Positions 1 through 8,903 of a DNA stretch of 64,000 nt are shown in pieces. A program made the translations under genes and the position numbers. The stretch comes from Tritrichomonas musculus (taxonomy: Eukaryota > Parabasalia > Tritrichomonadida > Tritrichomonadidae), in assembly GCA_039105265.1 (NCBI GenBank), contig JAPFFF010000004.1:4092001-4156000 (forward strand), written 5' to 3'. Numbering within the stretch: the stretch's first letter is position 1; every line of letters starts with the position of its first letter. The notes under the pieces were generated by a model, which was not told the origin of the DNA, made no database searches, and worked only from the letters and a program-made list of their open reading frames with translations.

Positions 1-1
1 C

Positions 2-874
2 ATTGAACTTGGAGGAACAACATCAGCTATTGCTTTTGCTAATGAATTGGGATCTTTTCTTTGGAAAAAGAAAGGCTTGCCAACTGCATTTCCAATCAGA
101 GGTGAAGATTCAATTAAATTGATCTGCAAAGCTATCAAAGAGACAGGACAAAAATACTCAGCAATTGGTATTGCTTCATTTGGACCATTAAACATTTCAA
201 AAGGAACTATTGGAAACACTCCAAAACCAAACTGGAAACATTTCCCACTTGTTTCTGAAATCCGAAAGAATCTCGAAACAGATGTTCCAATCATTCTTGA
301 AACAGATGTCAACGCACCAGCTTACTCAGAATACCTTGCTCTTACTGAAAAGGGAGTCAAGACTAAGGCAGTAGCTTACTTAACAGTCGGAACAGGTGTT
401 GGACTCGGAGTTTTCTTGGATGGACATCCTGTTCATGGAGCTCTTCACCCAGAATTTGGACATATTGTTGTCGATGGCTACAAGAATGATTATTTCCCAG
501 GTGTATGCCCATTCCATGGAAATTGCTTGGAAGGTCGTATATCAGCAGGTGCACTCTCACAAAGGTTAAACATCAAGCCTGAAGAATTAAAGGATGTACC
601 AAACGATCATCCAATTTGGGAACTTTTCGCATTCTATGTTGCAAAAGCTGCTACCACTGCAGCATATGCTTATGCAGTTGATCACTTTGTTGTTGGAGGT
701 GGAATTATGACAGGTGATAACCGTGGATTCCTATATGATAAAGCTAACCAATATTGCAAAGACTTCATCAATGGATATCTTGATGAACCAATTATTTGCA
801 GACCAGTTTATAATAAAGATGCAGGACTTGTTGGTGCTGCAGCTTGTGCATTACACCCAGAAGTTTTCAAATAA
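2..874 (+). CDS. ROK-family sugar kinase, fructokinase-like (5' partial)
   Basis: Bacterial-type ROK kinase, most like fructokinases of the Bacillus YdhR/GmuE group, which phosphorylate fructose (or a related hexose) with ATP in the cytosol. The frame is open from base 2, so the start lies outside the window; the ATG at 47 is internal because the phosphate-binding motif ELGGTT is encoded before it. Also visible are the catalytic segment ETDVNAPA, the second phosphate loop GTGVGLG, and the ROK zinc-site pattern HPEFGH followed by CPFHGNCLEG. The C-terminal VVGGGIMTG motif is present and the length fits a protein of about 290 residues. The stop is TAAA, which doubles as a trichomonad-type polyadenylation signal. 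The bacterial affinity suggests an old lateral transfer (inference). Fructose rather than glucose is the likelier substrate because of similarity to the YdhR group. Confidence 0.85.
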   Translation: MELGGTTSAIAFANELGSFLWKKKGLPTAFPIRGEDSIKLICKAIKETGQKYSAIGIASFGPLNISKGTIGNTPKPNWKHFPLVSEIRKNLETDVPIILETDVNAPAYSEYLALTEKGVKTKAVAYLTVGTGVGLGVFLDGHPVHGALHPEFGHIVVDGYKNDYFPGVCPFHGNCLEGRISAGALSQRLNIKPEELKDVPNDHPIWELFAFYVAKAATTAAYAYAVDHFVVGGGIMTGDNRGFLYDKANQYCKDFINGYLDEPIICRPVYNKDAGLVGAAACALHPEVFK

Positions 875-1234
875 AAAGATAATTATTATTCATATCTAAT
901 ATAAATATTTTTTGTTACATTTTTCTGTTATTACGTCTAATTTTTTTAAATAACAATTAAAATGATATAATATTGAACGGAATCCTGGCAACTATTCAAA
1001 TAAAACAATATCTGTTATTCATGAAAATTTTTTTATTGAATTTATATCATTTCAAAATTTTGTGAAGGATTTCTGATAAAATTTCGGCAAATTGAAAGAA
1101 TTAACAAAATTTTCAAAGAAATAAAAATTTATAAAAAGTGCCATTTCCTAAAATAGATCGAATTAACAACTGCCCCTCGATTTGTTGAACAGCAGAACTG
1201 TTGTTCAACAAATAATATAAGATGCTCTCAATTC
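875..1234. other. AT-rich intergenic stretch
   Basis: No gene seen. The only structure noted is the inverted repeat at 1180-1213, annotated separately. Confidence 0.5.
1180..1213. promoter_or_regulatory. 12-bp perfect inverted repeat upstream of a small ORF
   Basis: ATTTGTTGAACA at 1180-1191 is repeated as its reverse complement at 1202-1213 with a 10-nt spacer. It ends 21 bp before the ATG at 1235. It could be a dimeric transcription-factor site or an RNA hairpin in the leader; nothing in the sequence decides between them. Confidence 0.35.
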
Positions 1235-1591
1235 ATGGCATCAAAACCTTTTATTTTAACCGATAAAATAATATCTTGTTCAACGAACAAAAAAAAGCAC
1301 ATTCATATTTCAAATACAAGATTGAAATATATAAGTGATACATTATTCCAACATTTTAGTTCTGGAGTTCGACTTCAAGAACTAATTAGTATTGCTACCA
1401 TTTTATCGTTTAAAATTCCTCTTCTTCGTTCACCAGACAGAGATGAAAAGCGTAGTTATAAGGCTCTTTTAATATGGTTTTATAATTATTGGAGTTTAAT
1501 CTCTCCCATTTTACCAATGATTCATTTACGCGATGAAAACAATATGGTTATAAATGGACAAAGAGAACTACTTGAAATGATTTTAAAATAA
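1235..1591 (+). CDS. small protein of unknown function (118 aa)
   Basis: I do not recognise this protein. It has a basic N-terminus with a KKKKH run near residue 20, a predicted helical middle (SDTLFQHFSSGVRLQELISI) and a hydrophobic, aromatic segment around residues 78-98 (LLIWFYNYWSLISPILPMI). Coding status is supported by an ATG directly after TCAATTCATG, which resembles a trichomonad initiator, a TAAA stop context, and lower AT content than its flanks. It stands alone between the sugar kinase and the B56 gene, all on the plus strand. It could be a short DNA-binding or adaptor protein, but nothing proves this. Confidence 0.5.
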   Translation: MASKPFILTDKIISCSTNKKKHIHISNTRLKYISDTLFQHFSSGVRLQELISIATILSFKIPLLRSPDRDEKRSYKALLIWFYNYWSLISPILPMIHLRDENNMVINGQRELLEMILK

Positions 1592-1801
1592 AGTTTTTTT
1601 TATATACATTTTGGGAATTATTTTTTTTTTATTTATATTTTCAGATATTATAACTAATTTAACTCTTCAGCCGTTTTGTTGACATTATATTAACAATGTT
1701 TGCTAAACATTAATTTTATAAAATGCCTTTATCTCTAATGCTATTTGTATCTTGCCAACTTTTTGAAAAAATAACTTTTTCTTATGCTAAATTTCTTTTG
1801 A

Positions 1802-3415
1802 ATGAAGAAAAAAAAACCTGCCGTCAAAACAGTTCAATCAAAATGCGCTACACCCAAAATAATGAGGCCTACATTTACATCGCTAGGAAGAAAAAATGAT
1901 CTTGCTTTAAAAGAAAAAGAAACATCACAATCTCCATATTCAAAAAATCGTCCATTAACTTCAATTTCATTTCCTAAAAAGAAAGTGTTAGATGACAACG
2001 TTAGAAATAATAATCCATCGGAAGAAAATAAAATACATTTTCCTTCACTTCCCTCATTATCATCAGTTACGAAAGAAGTCGTTGACAGTTTATTTGCGAA
2101 GAAAGTCAAACTTTGTTTTCAACAGTGCGATTTTTCAAAAGGATCTCCTGAAATACATATATCAACGAAAGAATCAATATTAAAAGAACTTTCTACAACA
2201 ATATCAGATCCATCCATAAAAATTTCTGATTCTAAAGAAAATTATGATTTAATTTTTGCTCTTATTTCATTACATATATTTAGATCACCTGAACCAATTC
2301 CTCAAGAATGGTTTTCGTCATCAGATTATTACTTTCTTAATGATGAATATCATCCTAAAAATTTTCTACATTTGAATTTAATTTATGAAATTGCTATCAA
2401 TTTTTTTAAAAGGCAGACATTCAATATTGAGTTGGCATTTGAATTATCTGGTGATCTTTTTAAACTCTGCATATTTCTCTGTAGAACAATTGACGATAGA
2501 GAACAATTAAAACTTGCCGAATTAATCACTGAAATCTATTCAAAAATGAAGCCACTTCGTCACTTTTTTCTAAAAGTTATTAAAACTGCAATCATTCGAG
2601 TTATTTATGAAAATGATCCTTTTACCTCATTGAAACCCATTTTAATTTCACTAGCTTCAATTGTTGCTGGGTTTTCAATAAAAAAATCGAAAAAAATGAC
2701 AAAAAAAATTGAAAAAGAAAAAAAGACATCAAAATTAAAAATGTCACTTTTTTATGATTGTTTACTACCAATTCATCATTTGCCTTATTTGGCTTATTAT
2801 TCAACAGAATTGGCAATGTCTGTAGCACAATTTCTCGAAAAGGACTCGTCACTTGTTCTTCCTTTATTTAAAGAGCTTGTTTCACACTGGCCACACTTAC
2901 AAACCAGGAAACAAATGATCTTTATTGATGAGATTTCTTGGTTTGCAAGCTATATTGAGGACTCATTTATTATAGAGGCAATTCATTTAATTATTCCTCA
3001 ATTAATGACCTCTCTGAAATCTTGTAACGCTTTAGTAACGGGCAAAATTTTGGCTATGTGGGAAATTAACGATTTTGTTTGGTTAACTGTATGTAAACCT
3101 GAAATTTCTTATCCTTTGATCGTCCCAAGTATCTATGAAGTCGCTTATTCGTACTGGCTGGATGACGCGAGGATGTATGCAACAGCTGTATTAAACGTAC
3201 TGAGTATTAATAATAAAGAAGTATTTCTGGCTTTGGGATCAAATTTGAAGAAAATTCAGAGTAATTTTATTTTGAAAAATCTCGATTCTGGAAGCAAATG
3301 GATTAATTTAATTCAAAACTTTGAGAATTCTAAAAGAGTTAGGAGAATTAAAATGGATGCCGTATCTTCTCTTTTTGTTGGCTGCGATGCACTTCGTAAA
3401 AATCAAAAAGGTTAA
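1802..3415 (+). CDS. PP2A regulatory subunit B56 (B') family protein
   Basis: Regulatory B56-type subunit that directs protein phosphatase 2A to substrates. Residues 1-95 form a basic, Ser/Lys-rich, probably disordered tail. The rest matches the B56 HEAT-like fold: the signature region of human B56 (KRYIDQKFV...DPRERDFLKTVLHRIYGKF, FLRFIYE) is echoed by DDREQLKLAELITEIYSKM and RVIYEND; the block LAYCVVQFLEKD by LAMSVAQFLEKD; and [26 protein letters not shown] by a matching stretch ending in MIFIDEIS. Length (537 aa) is normal for the family. An inserted Lys-rich loop (KKSKKMTKKIEKEKKTSK, about residues 297-314) is unusual and might carry a localisation signal. The stop lies in a TAAA context. 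Confidence 0.85.
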   Translation: MKKKKPAVKTVQSKCATPKIMRPTFTSLGRKNDLALKEKETSQSPYSKNRPLTSISFPKKKVLDDNVRNNNPSEENKIHFPSLPSLSSVTKEVVDSLFAKKVKLCFQQCDFSKGSPEIHISTKESILKELSTTISDPSIKISDSKENYDLIFALISLHIFRSPEPIPQEWFSSSDYYFLNDEYHPKNFLHLNLIYEIAINFFKRQTFNIELAFELSGDLFKLCIFLCRTIDDREQLKLAELITEIYSKMKPLRHFFLKVIKTAIIRVIYENDPFTSLKPILISLASIVAGFSIKKSKKMTKKIEKEKKTSKLKMSLFYDCLLPIHHLPYLAYYSTELAMSVAQFLEKDSSLVLPLFKELVSHWPHLQTRKQMIFIDEISWFASYIEDSFIIEAIHLIIPQLMTSLKSCNALVTGKILAMWEINDFVWLTVCKPEISYPLIVPSIYEVAYSYWLDDARMYATAVLNVLSINNKEVFLALGSNLKKIQSNFILKNLDSGSKWINLIQNFENSKRVRRIKMDAVSSLFVGCDALRKNQKG

Positions 3416-3477
3416 AAATAAATCAAAGTCTATCAAAATTTCAAACAAAGTTTCTCAATCAAAAATTTGATGCGATT

Positions 3478-3972
3478 TTTCAAAGTAGACTTGTTATTCT
3501 CGGATTCTCGAGATCGATAATTGATTGACTTTTTGATATCGATACATAAATATACACAGATTCTCGAGATCGATTTCAGAGATTGAGAATTTTTTTTCTC
3601 AGCTTTTGATATCAGAATTTTCAATTAAACTTTTTGATAAAAATATGATCGTATTTAAATTCCAAATATTTCATAAAAAAAGAATGTATTTTTCGATTTT
3701 AATCTTAAAATAAACATTAATACATTATATTATATATTTTTAAATATTATAAAATCATAAATACCAATTATAAAAGAAGATAAATCTGTTTGAGATCGCG
3801 AGATCTAGGTAATTGATATCAAGTTTACAATTATTTTCATATCACATTCCATATCTGATATCTTGATAATCGATAATCTCGATATCAGATTTTTAAACTG
3901 ATAATCGAGTATCAGATGCAAAAAAGTGACGTTTTTGATATCGATTCTCAAAATAACAAGTCTATTTCAAAG
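3478..3972. mobile_element. foldback/MITE-like element rich in GATATC and ATCGAT
   Basis: CAAAGTAGACTTGTTATT at 3481-3498 returns as an imperfect reverse complement at 3951-3971 (AATAACAAGTCTATTTCAAAG). Between them are many short palindromic words (GATATC, ATCGAT, CTCGAG, TCTCGAGATCGAT) in both orientations, with an AT-only core. The segment has no credible ORF and fills the space between the B56 and NXF-like genes. No clear target-site duplication was found. Confidence 0.45.
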
Positions 3973-4042
3973 TAAAATATTATTTTTATTAGTTCTTTAA
4001 TAAATAATAATAATAATAAAACACAAATCTAATGAAATTAAA

Positions 4043-5497
4043 TTAAAATGAACCTGGCAATTTACCTGCTCTAATAAAAATATGATCATTTGATATGAAA
4101 ATTCGATTATCATATGTACCAATGAAGAGAGATCTATCAAAGCAAAAAATATTTCCTACACCATTTTCTGTTTTATGAAATGCTCCATGACATACTACAG
4201 CGCACATTTGATCAGATAAAAAATTAATAACAAAAGAGCTTAAATTAGCGTAAAAACCACCTCCAAATATTTTAAATTGCATATCTGCTATTTTTTCAGG
4301 ACCAACTGCAATCTCGCCAGGTGATAATGCCAAAAAATCTCTATTAATGGTATTTTGATTACTTTGATCGAGCTTTTTGTTGAAGAAGTTTCTTGATAAT
4401 GGAGAGTTTTCAGAGCATATATCAACAGTTACAGAAAAAACAGAATTTTCGAAATAAAATTCTGCAATATTTGGTAAATCTTTCCATTGACGATCAAAAA
4501 ACGCAAGAATGAAACGATGAACCGGAGAAGTATTTGGATTTATTGTTGCTGGAACAAAATTATTAAGATTAAATTTTGGTCTTGTTGATTCAATCGTATT
4601 ACCTTTGATAACTCTTTTAAGATTTATTTTAAATGGCATTGAAACTTGCTGGTGTAAACGGCCCCATTTTGCTGATCCTAGTTCTTTTGTTATTAGTTCG
4701 ACGTCTGGACGGCCTGAATCTGGTGGGAAAATGAAAGGTAAAAACATATTCTTATCGTTTTTTAGAGGGTTCCCAGCAAAAAACACTCTTTGAAGTTCAG
4801 GGAAAAGTATACAAATATTATTAAACCCCATAGTATTCGCTTGACCATTATTTTCAAAATTTATTTCATTAATTTCAATTTTCTCTGAAAAACATTTGAT
4901 AGCGCATAAGAAAAGTATAAATGATGCCACATATGAATTAATTACAGGAATTTTGAACTTTTCTGAAAGGTTTGAAAGATTGAGACGCTTATCATCAGGT
5001 TCATATAACTCTGTAATAAATTTTTCATTAACTAGAGCAGATAACTGATCTTCATTTATTTTATTTGGAATAATTGTAAAATAATAAATTTTATCTCCCT
5101 GCAATGGCTTTCCAGTAAGCTCCATGAGGTTTTTTTCTATATTTCGTGAACACAATAATTTTAAGTAAAGAGATGATTGATTTTGAAATTTATTTATTAT
5201 GACATTATTATTTTCTTGTGCAATTTGATCATTAATCAAATCGATTAATTCATTATCATTATCTTTTGGATACATAGCACAATTACAAAACTTACCCCCT
5301 TTTTTATCATTTGGATTTTGGTTGTTATTGTTTTGCTGATTTTGTTGATTTTGATAATTGTTGTTTTGCTGATTTTGGTAATTGTTGTTTTGTTGATTTT
5401 GGTAATTATTTATCACTTTATTTTTAAAATCACGCGCTTTCTTGTATCGACCATCAATATTACCATTTTGAGTTAGTGGAACAAATCCAAAATTCAT
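4043..5497 (-). CDS. NXF/Mex67-like nuclear mRNA export factor
   Basis: Probable general mRNA export receptor acting at the nuclear pore. From the N-terminus there is a short tail, an Asn/Gln-rich repeat (NNYQNQQ units, about residues 30-65), an RRM-like segment around 105-165, a leucine-rich-repeat region around 190-290 (FPELQRVFFAGNPL), and an NTF2-like domain from about 325 to the end. The NTF2-like part matches NXF1 in order: FILAFFDRQW, LSRNF, an acidic/hydrophobic core, CHGAFHKTENG, CFDRSLFIG and ISNDHIFIRAG. NXF1 and Mex67 normally end in a UBA-like domain that binds FG nucleoporins; here the protein stops just after the NTF2-like domain, so that domain seems absent. Upstream on this strand are TCATCT (5515-5520) and ATCGTT (5534-5539). 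Confidence 0.72.
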   Translation of the reverse strand: MNFGFVPLTQNGNIDGRYKKARDFKNKVINNYQNQQNNNYQNQQNNNYQNQQNQQNNNNQNPNDKKGGKFCNCAMYPKDNDNELIDLINDQIAQENNNVIINKFQNQSSLYLKLLCSRNIEKNLMELTGKPLQGDKIYYFTIIPNKINEDQLSALVNEKFITELYEPDDKRLNLSNLSEKFKIPVINSYVASFILFLCAIKCFSEKIEINEINFENNGQANTMGFNNICILFPELQRVFFAGNPLKNDKNMFLPFIFPPDSGRPDVELITKELGSAKWGRLHQQVSMPFKINLKRVIKGNTIESTRPKFNLNNFVPATINPNTSPVHRFILAFFDRQWKDLPNIAEFYFENSVFSVTVDICSENSPLSRNFFNKKLDQSNQNTINRDFLALSPGEIAVGPEKIADMQFKIFGGGFYANLSSFVINFLSDQMCAVVCHGAFHKTENGVGNIFCFDRSLFIGTYDNRIFISNDHIFIRAGKLPGSF

Positions 5498-5514
5498 TTA
5501 TTTTCTAAACCTAA

Positions 5515-5539
5515 AGATGAAATATTTCACCATAACGAT
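5515..5539 (-). promoter_or_regulatory. initiator-like TCATCT and AACGAT hexamer
   Basis: On the minus strand TCATCT lies about 18 bases before the ATG of the export-factor gene, fitting the trichomonad TCAYW initiator placed a few bases upstream of the start. On the plus strand AACGAT (5534-5539) lies just upstream; the same hexamer precedes the genes ending at 6530 and 8638 and resembles Myb sites known from trichomonad promoters. Confidence 0.4.
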
Positions 5540-5657
5540 GAATTCGAAAAGCAAATGACTTGGAATAGTAAACTATTTACTGTAAATAACAATTAAATTG
5601 ATTAATTAAACATATTTATAAAACAAAAATATATTCATAAAATAGAGGACAAAAAAA

Positions 5658-6530
5658 TTAATATTCTTCAACCTGGTCACTTTGGAACTCAACAGGCACT
5701 TTGCTTTCATTCCGCTTGCAAAGCTCATCAATAGCTTCGAGAATTGAATTATTGTCTGATTGACTAATTTCAATACCATGGCTTCTGAATAACGTGACCA
5801 CTCGATCTCCAAAGTCTGATTCATCTTGAGCTAAATCACTTGCTGTATCGTCGATTATTCCAAACATTGCCTGCTTTCTCTGTAGCATTTCTTCATGCTG
5901 ATTCCATAATTTTTGAGCGAGCGCATCAAAATCTACTTCTGTATTTTCTTCTTCTGCGACTGATATTTCTTCATCAAGAATAACTTCGGTTGGCGCATCT
6001 TCAATAGGAATTTCAACTTCATATTGCTTACATAATTCTTGAAGTTGAGTTGTATCTGGGCATGGATACTCAACAACCCAGCCTTTATTAACCAAATCAT
6101 GCACATATGGAGGATAAGTTTTGTATCTGTTAAGCAATAATTGAGATATCATTTTTCCGTCAATTTTAACAATGTTAGGGCCAGCAGCTAAAAGAATTGC
6201 TAATTTGTAATGCGGAAGTTGCGATAAGGGTGTTTTCTTTACTGAGATCGATGTAATTGTTGAAATTGACGAAAAATTTATACAACTTTTCAATCCAGAA
6301 TAATCTGCAATAAGATTTGTAATTCGTGGAAGGTGTGGCAAGTTTTCGAGTGATTGAATTGGTGTACCTGTTAAATCCAAAGTTTTAATAAATTGTATAT
6401 ATGGACCAATATCTTTTATTTGTAGACATGATAAATCAACATTTTTTTCTTTGATTAGAGTTAAAACACCTGTTCGTTTTAATGTGTGAAGACGCCTAGA
6501 TAGCCACGCAGGAATTGGTGAAGATGACAT
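5658..6530 (-). CDS. short leucine-rich-repeat protein (290 aa)
   Basis: N-terminal LRR protein. Residues 20-130 hold about four repeats of the SDS22-like kind (VDLSCLQIKDIGPYIQFIKT, LDLTGTPIQSLENLPHLPRI, NLIADYSGLKSCINF, SVKKTPLSQLP) closed by an LRR-cap-like stretch (GPNIVKIDGKMIS). The remaining 150 residues are acidic and helical without a recognised domain. SDS22-like LRR proteins often serve as phosphatase or axonemal scaffolds; no more specific role can be read. The gene is co-oriented with the export factor downstream, separated by 160 bp. ATCGTT sits 9-14 bases upstream of the ATG. The stop is TAA. Confidence 0.6.
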   Translation of the reverse strand: MSSSPIPAWLSRRLHTLKRTGVLTLIKEKNVDLSCLQIKDIGPYIQFIKTLDLTGTPIQSLENLPHLPRITNLIADYSGLKSCINFSSISTITSISVKKTPLSQLPHYKLAILLAAGPNIVKIDGKMISQLLLNRYKTYPPYVHDLVNKGWVVEYPCPDTTQLQELCKQYEVEIPIEDAPTEVILDEEISVAEEENTEVDFDALAQKLWNQHEEMLQRKQAMFGIIDDTASDLAQDESDFGDRVVTLFRSHGIEISQSDNNSILEAIDELCKRNESKVPVEFQSDQVEEY

Positions 6531-7723
6531 AAATTGCGATCGTTTAAAAATTCTTCAATTTAAACGGTGACTTAGAATTTCAAAGTGTAAAGAAGAATCT
6601 GGAAAGAAGAGTCGAAACTAGCGAATTTGTAATAGATATGATTATAATTAAAATATTTTACTTAATAACAGATAATAAATTTAAACTATTAATTATGATA
6701 TATTTAATGCGCTAGAAAACAAGATATTACTATAAAAAATGATGACTTTTGAATTCAAATACTGATCGTAATAGGCAAATTTTTAACCTTGGATAATTTT
6801 GTTAAAACTTTTCTATAAAAAGCATTTTATTAATCATTTATATCATAAAAAATATCATATATTTGATTTTTGATTGGTATAAATTGGAATTTATTGCCTA
6901 ATAAAGTTGGACTTAGCTATTGTAAATAAAAAATGATATGCAATTTTTTGATCATTTGATGAAATGAAGCTCCAAAACATAAAATATCCTATTGGATATT
7001 GATAATCATCATAAGAAATTTATATTTTTTAAAAAATTAACAAAAATAAGTAAATCATATTTCTATTACGAAAAATGTAGCGCACCAAATTCAGTGAAAT
7101 TTAGCCATCAGAAAATGCATATATAATAACGATGATTTTATCAATATTTCAAAAATTTGTTATGAATTTGGAGAGAAAAGAAAGATTTGAAATTGAGAGG
7201 AATTCATGTAAAGTTCTCAATTCTGATTTTAAAAAACATAAATTTCTCATTTAAAACAATAATTATGATAAATCTAATAGATTAAAAATCTTATTATATT
7301 TGTGCTTAATAAAAATTCAAACAATAAATATAAAATATTCAAAATCAATCGTTTTTCGAAATCAAAATTTTGAAAAAATTATAAACGGTTTAGTCTCTAC
7401 AGTTCTATCTGGAAGATATTATTCAACACTTCATTTTATGATATGAATAATTAAATGCTTTAACTGTTGTACATCAAATGCATTTTTATATTCAAAATGC
7501 ATATTATAATATTATAAGATTTTACATCAATCATTATTATTCATTTACAAGAGAACAAAAAAAAAAAAAAAAAAAAAAAAAGAAATATCAAATAGATTAT
7601 TTATTTAAATTTAATAATAACAGTAGTGTTTTAATATTCAGATTCTTATATAAAAAGATCTAATGCGACAATAAATATACTGCTGCTAAAAGTGAAGCAT
7701 TCATTTACCTTATTATTATTTTC
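6531..7723. other. AT-rich intergenic DNA with a poly(A) run
   Basis: No gene seen on either strand. A pure A run of about 23 bases lies near 7558-7580. No inverted repeat pair was recognised. Confidence 0.5.
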
Positions 7724-8638
7724 TTAAATATTGTAGTCGATTCCAATAGATAGTAGGTATGGAGATATAAATGAGAGAATTATTACCAACAAAGAGAAAA
7801 ATAACGAATTTGATGAATTTGAAAAGCCATTATGAAGAAGTAACGAACCAAAATAAAAGTAAATGCCTAAAAGAAAAGAAAAAGAAAATCTGTAAATATG
7901 ATTAATCATAGAAATGGTTTTTGTAGATGATGATTCATTTGCAATCAAGATAAAAAATGAGAAAATTGAAAAGGTAATTATCATTATCCAGAATATTATT
8001 TTAGAAATCGGCACTCTTGAAAGCAAAATTGATAAAATAATAGATTCAATTAATCTGAAACCCAAAAAATATGGGCAATTATGATTCAATTGACTTTTGT
8101 TATAAGTAGATAAATAAATCCCAAATGAAATTACTGATTCAAGAGAGATAATGTAATATAATAATAGAGGAAATTGGTCAAGAAATCGAAACTTTGGTTT
8201 ATGAAATTGAGTATCTACGTTATTTTCTTTTGCATTATTATGCGAGATTAAATCATTTTGAAAGATTTGCTGAATTTCAGTTGAATTCAACGTGTATTGA
8301 TGGTTGTCTCTAACACTAGATCCAGTTGTATCATATTTTACTAGCATACTTTCGTCAATTATACTTGTTGAATCTCTAATAAAATATAATAGAGTTAAAA
8401 ATGAAAAAATTATTATTGATATTAAAGATTGATATGGATATGTTTTGAAAATTATATCAGATGCAGAAATATGATAAATATGATTCAATGATACTGATAA
8501 TAAAAAGCAACCACAAAACAAATCGATGAGAAAAGAGTAACATTTTGATTTTATTCGTGATCCAATGATACTTCCCAATAAATGCGCAATAAAAAATAAA
8601 ATAAAATATAGTGCTTTAAATGCAATCAATGATACCAT
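7724..8638 (-). CDS. ZIP-like multi-pass membrane protein, divergent
   Basis: Integral membrane protein of 304 residues with about seven or eight hydrophobic segments and a hydrophilic loop at about 92-150, the topology of ZIP-family metal transporters. GCFLLSVSLNHIYH (about 43-56) resembles the ZIP segment that ends in a His, and ISLESVISFGIYLS (about 166-179) sits where ZIP proteins carry HSxxEG in TM4. However, only the Glu of that metal-binding motif remains and the paired His residues are missing, so transport of zinc or iron is uncertain. Alternatives are a degenerate ZIP paralogue or an unrelated membrane protein. An initiator-like TCATTT lies 10-15 bases before the ATG and AACGAT a further 40 bases upstream. 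Neighbours give no functional hint. Confidence 0.5.
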   Translation of the reverse strand: MVSLIAFKALYFILFFIAHLLGSIIGSRIKSKCYSFLIDLFCGCFLLSVSLNHIYHISASDIIFKTYPYQSLISIIIFSFLTLLYFIRDSTSIIDESMLVKYDTTGSSVRDNHQYTLNSTEIQQIFQNDLISHNNAKENNVDTQFHKPKFRFLDQFPLLLYYIISLESVISFGIYLSTYNKSQLNHNCPYFLGFRLIESIILSILLSRVPISKIIFWIMIITFSIFSFFILIANESSSTKTISMINHIYRFSFSFLLGIYFYFGSLLLHNGFSNSSNSLFFSLLVIILSFISPYLLSIGIDYNI

Positions 8639-8647
8639 ACAATGTAG

Positions 8648-8695
8648 AAATGATAAATAAAAAGTTTATCAGTTCAAAAATGAAAGCCTAACGAT
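8648..8695 (-). promoter_or_regulatory. initiator-like TCATTT plus AACGAT hexamer
   Basis: TCATTT read on the minus strand covers 8648-8653, ten bases before the ATG at 8638. AACGAT lies at 8690-8695 on the plus strand. This is the same pair and order as upstream of the export-factor gene. Confidence 0.4.
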
Positions 8696-8903
8696 CAAAT
8701 GATTTTATTCGAATATTTTTGCTTTTTTTAAAAAATTAGTTAAATAAACACATAAAATATCAATAAAATAATATTTATTAACTCAAAAACAAATCTAATT
8801 AAAATAAGATATATTGATTCCGAAGATTTTCTCAAAATAAGATATTATCTATTTTGAAGCCTTATTCAAAATTTTGAAACATCAAAACAACAACATCAAA
8901 AAT

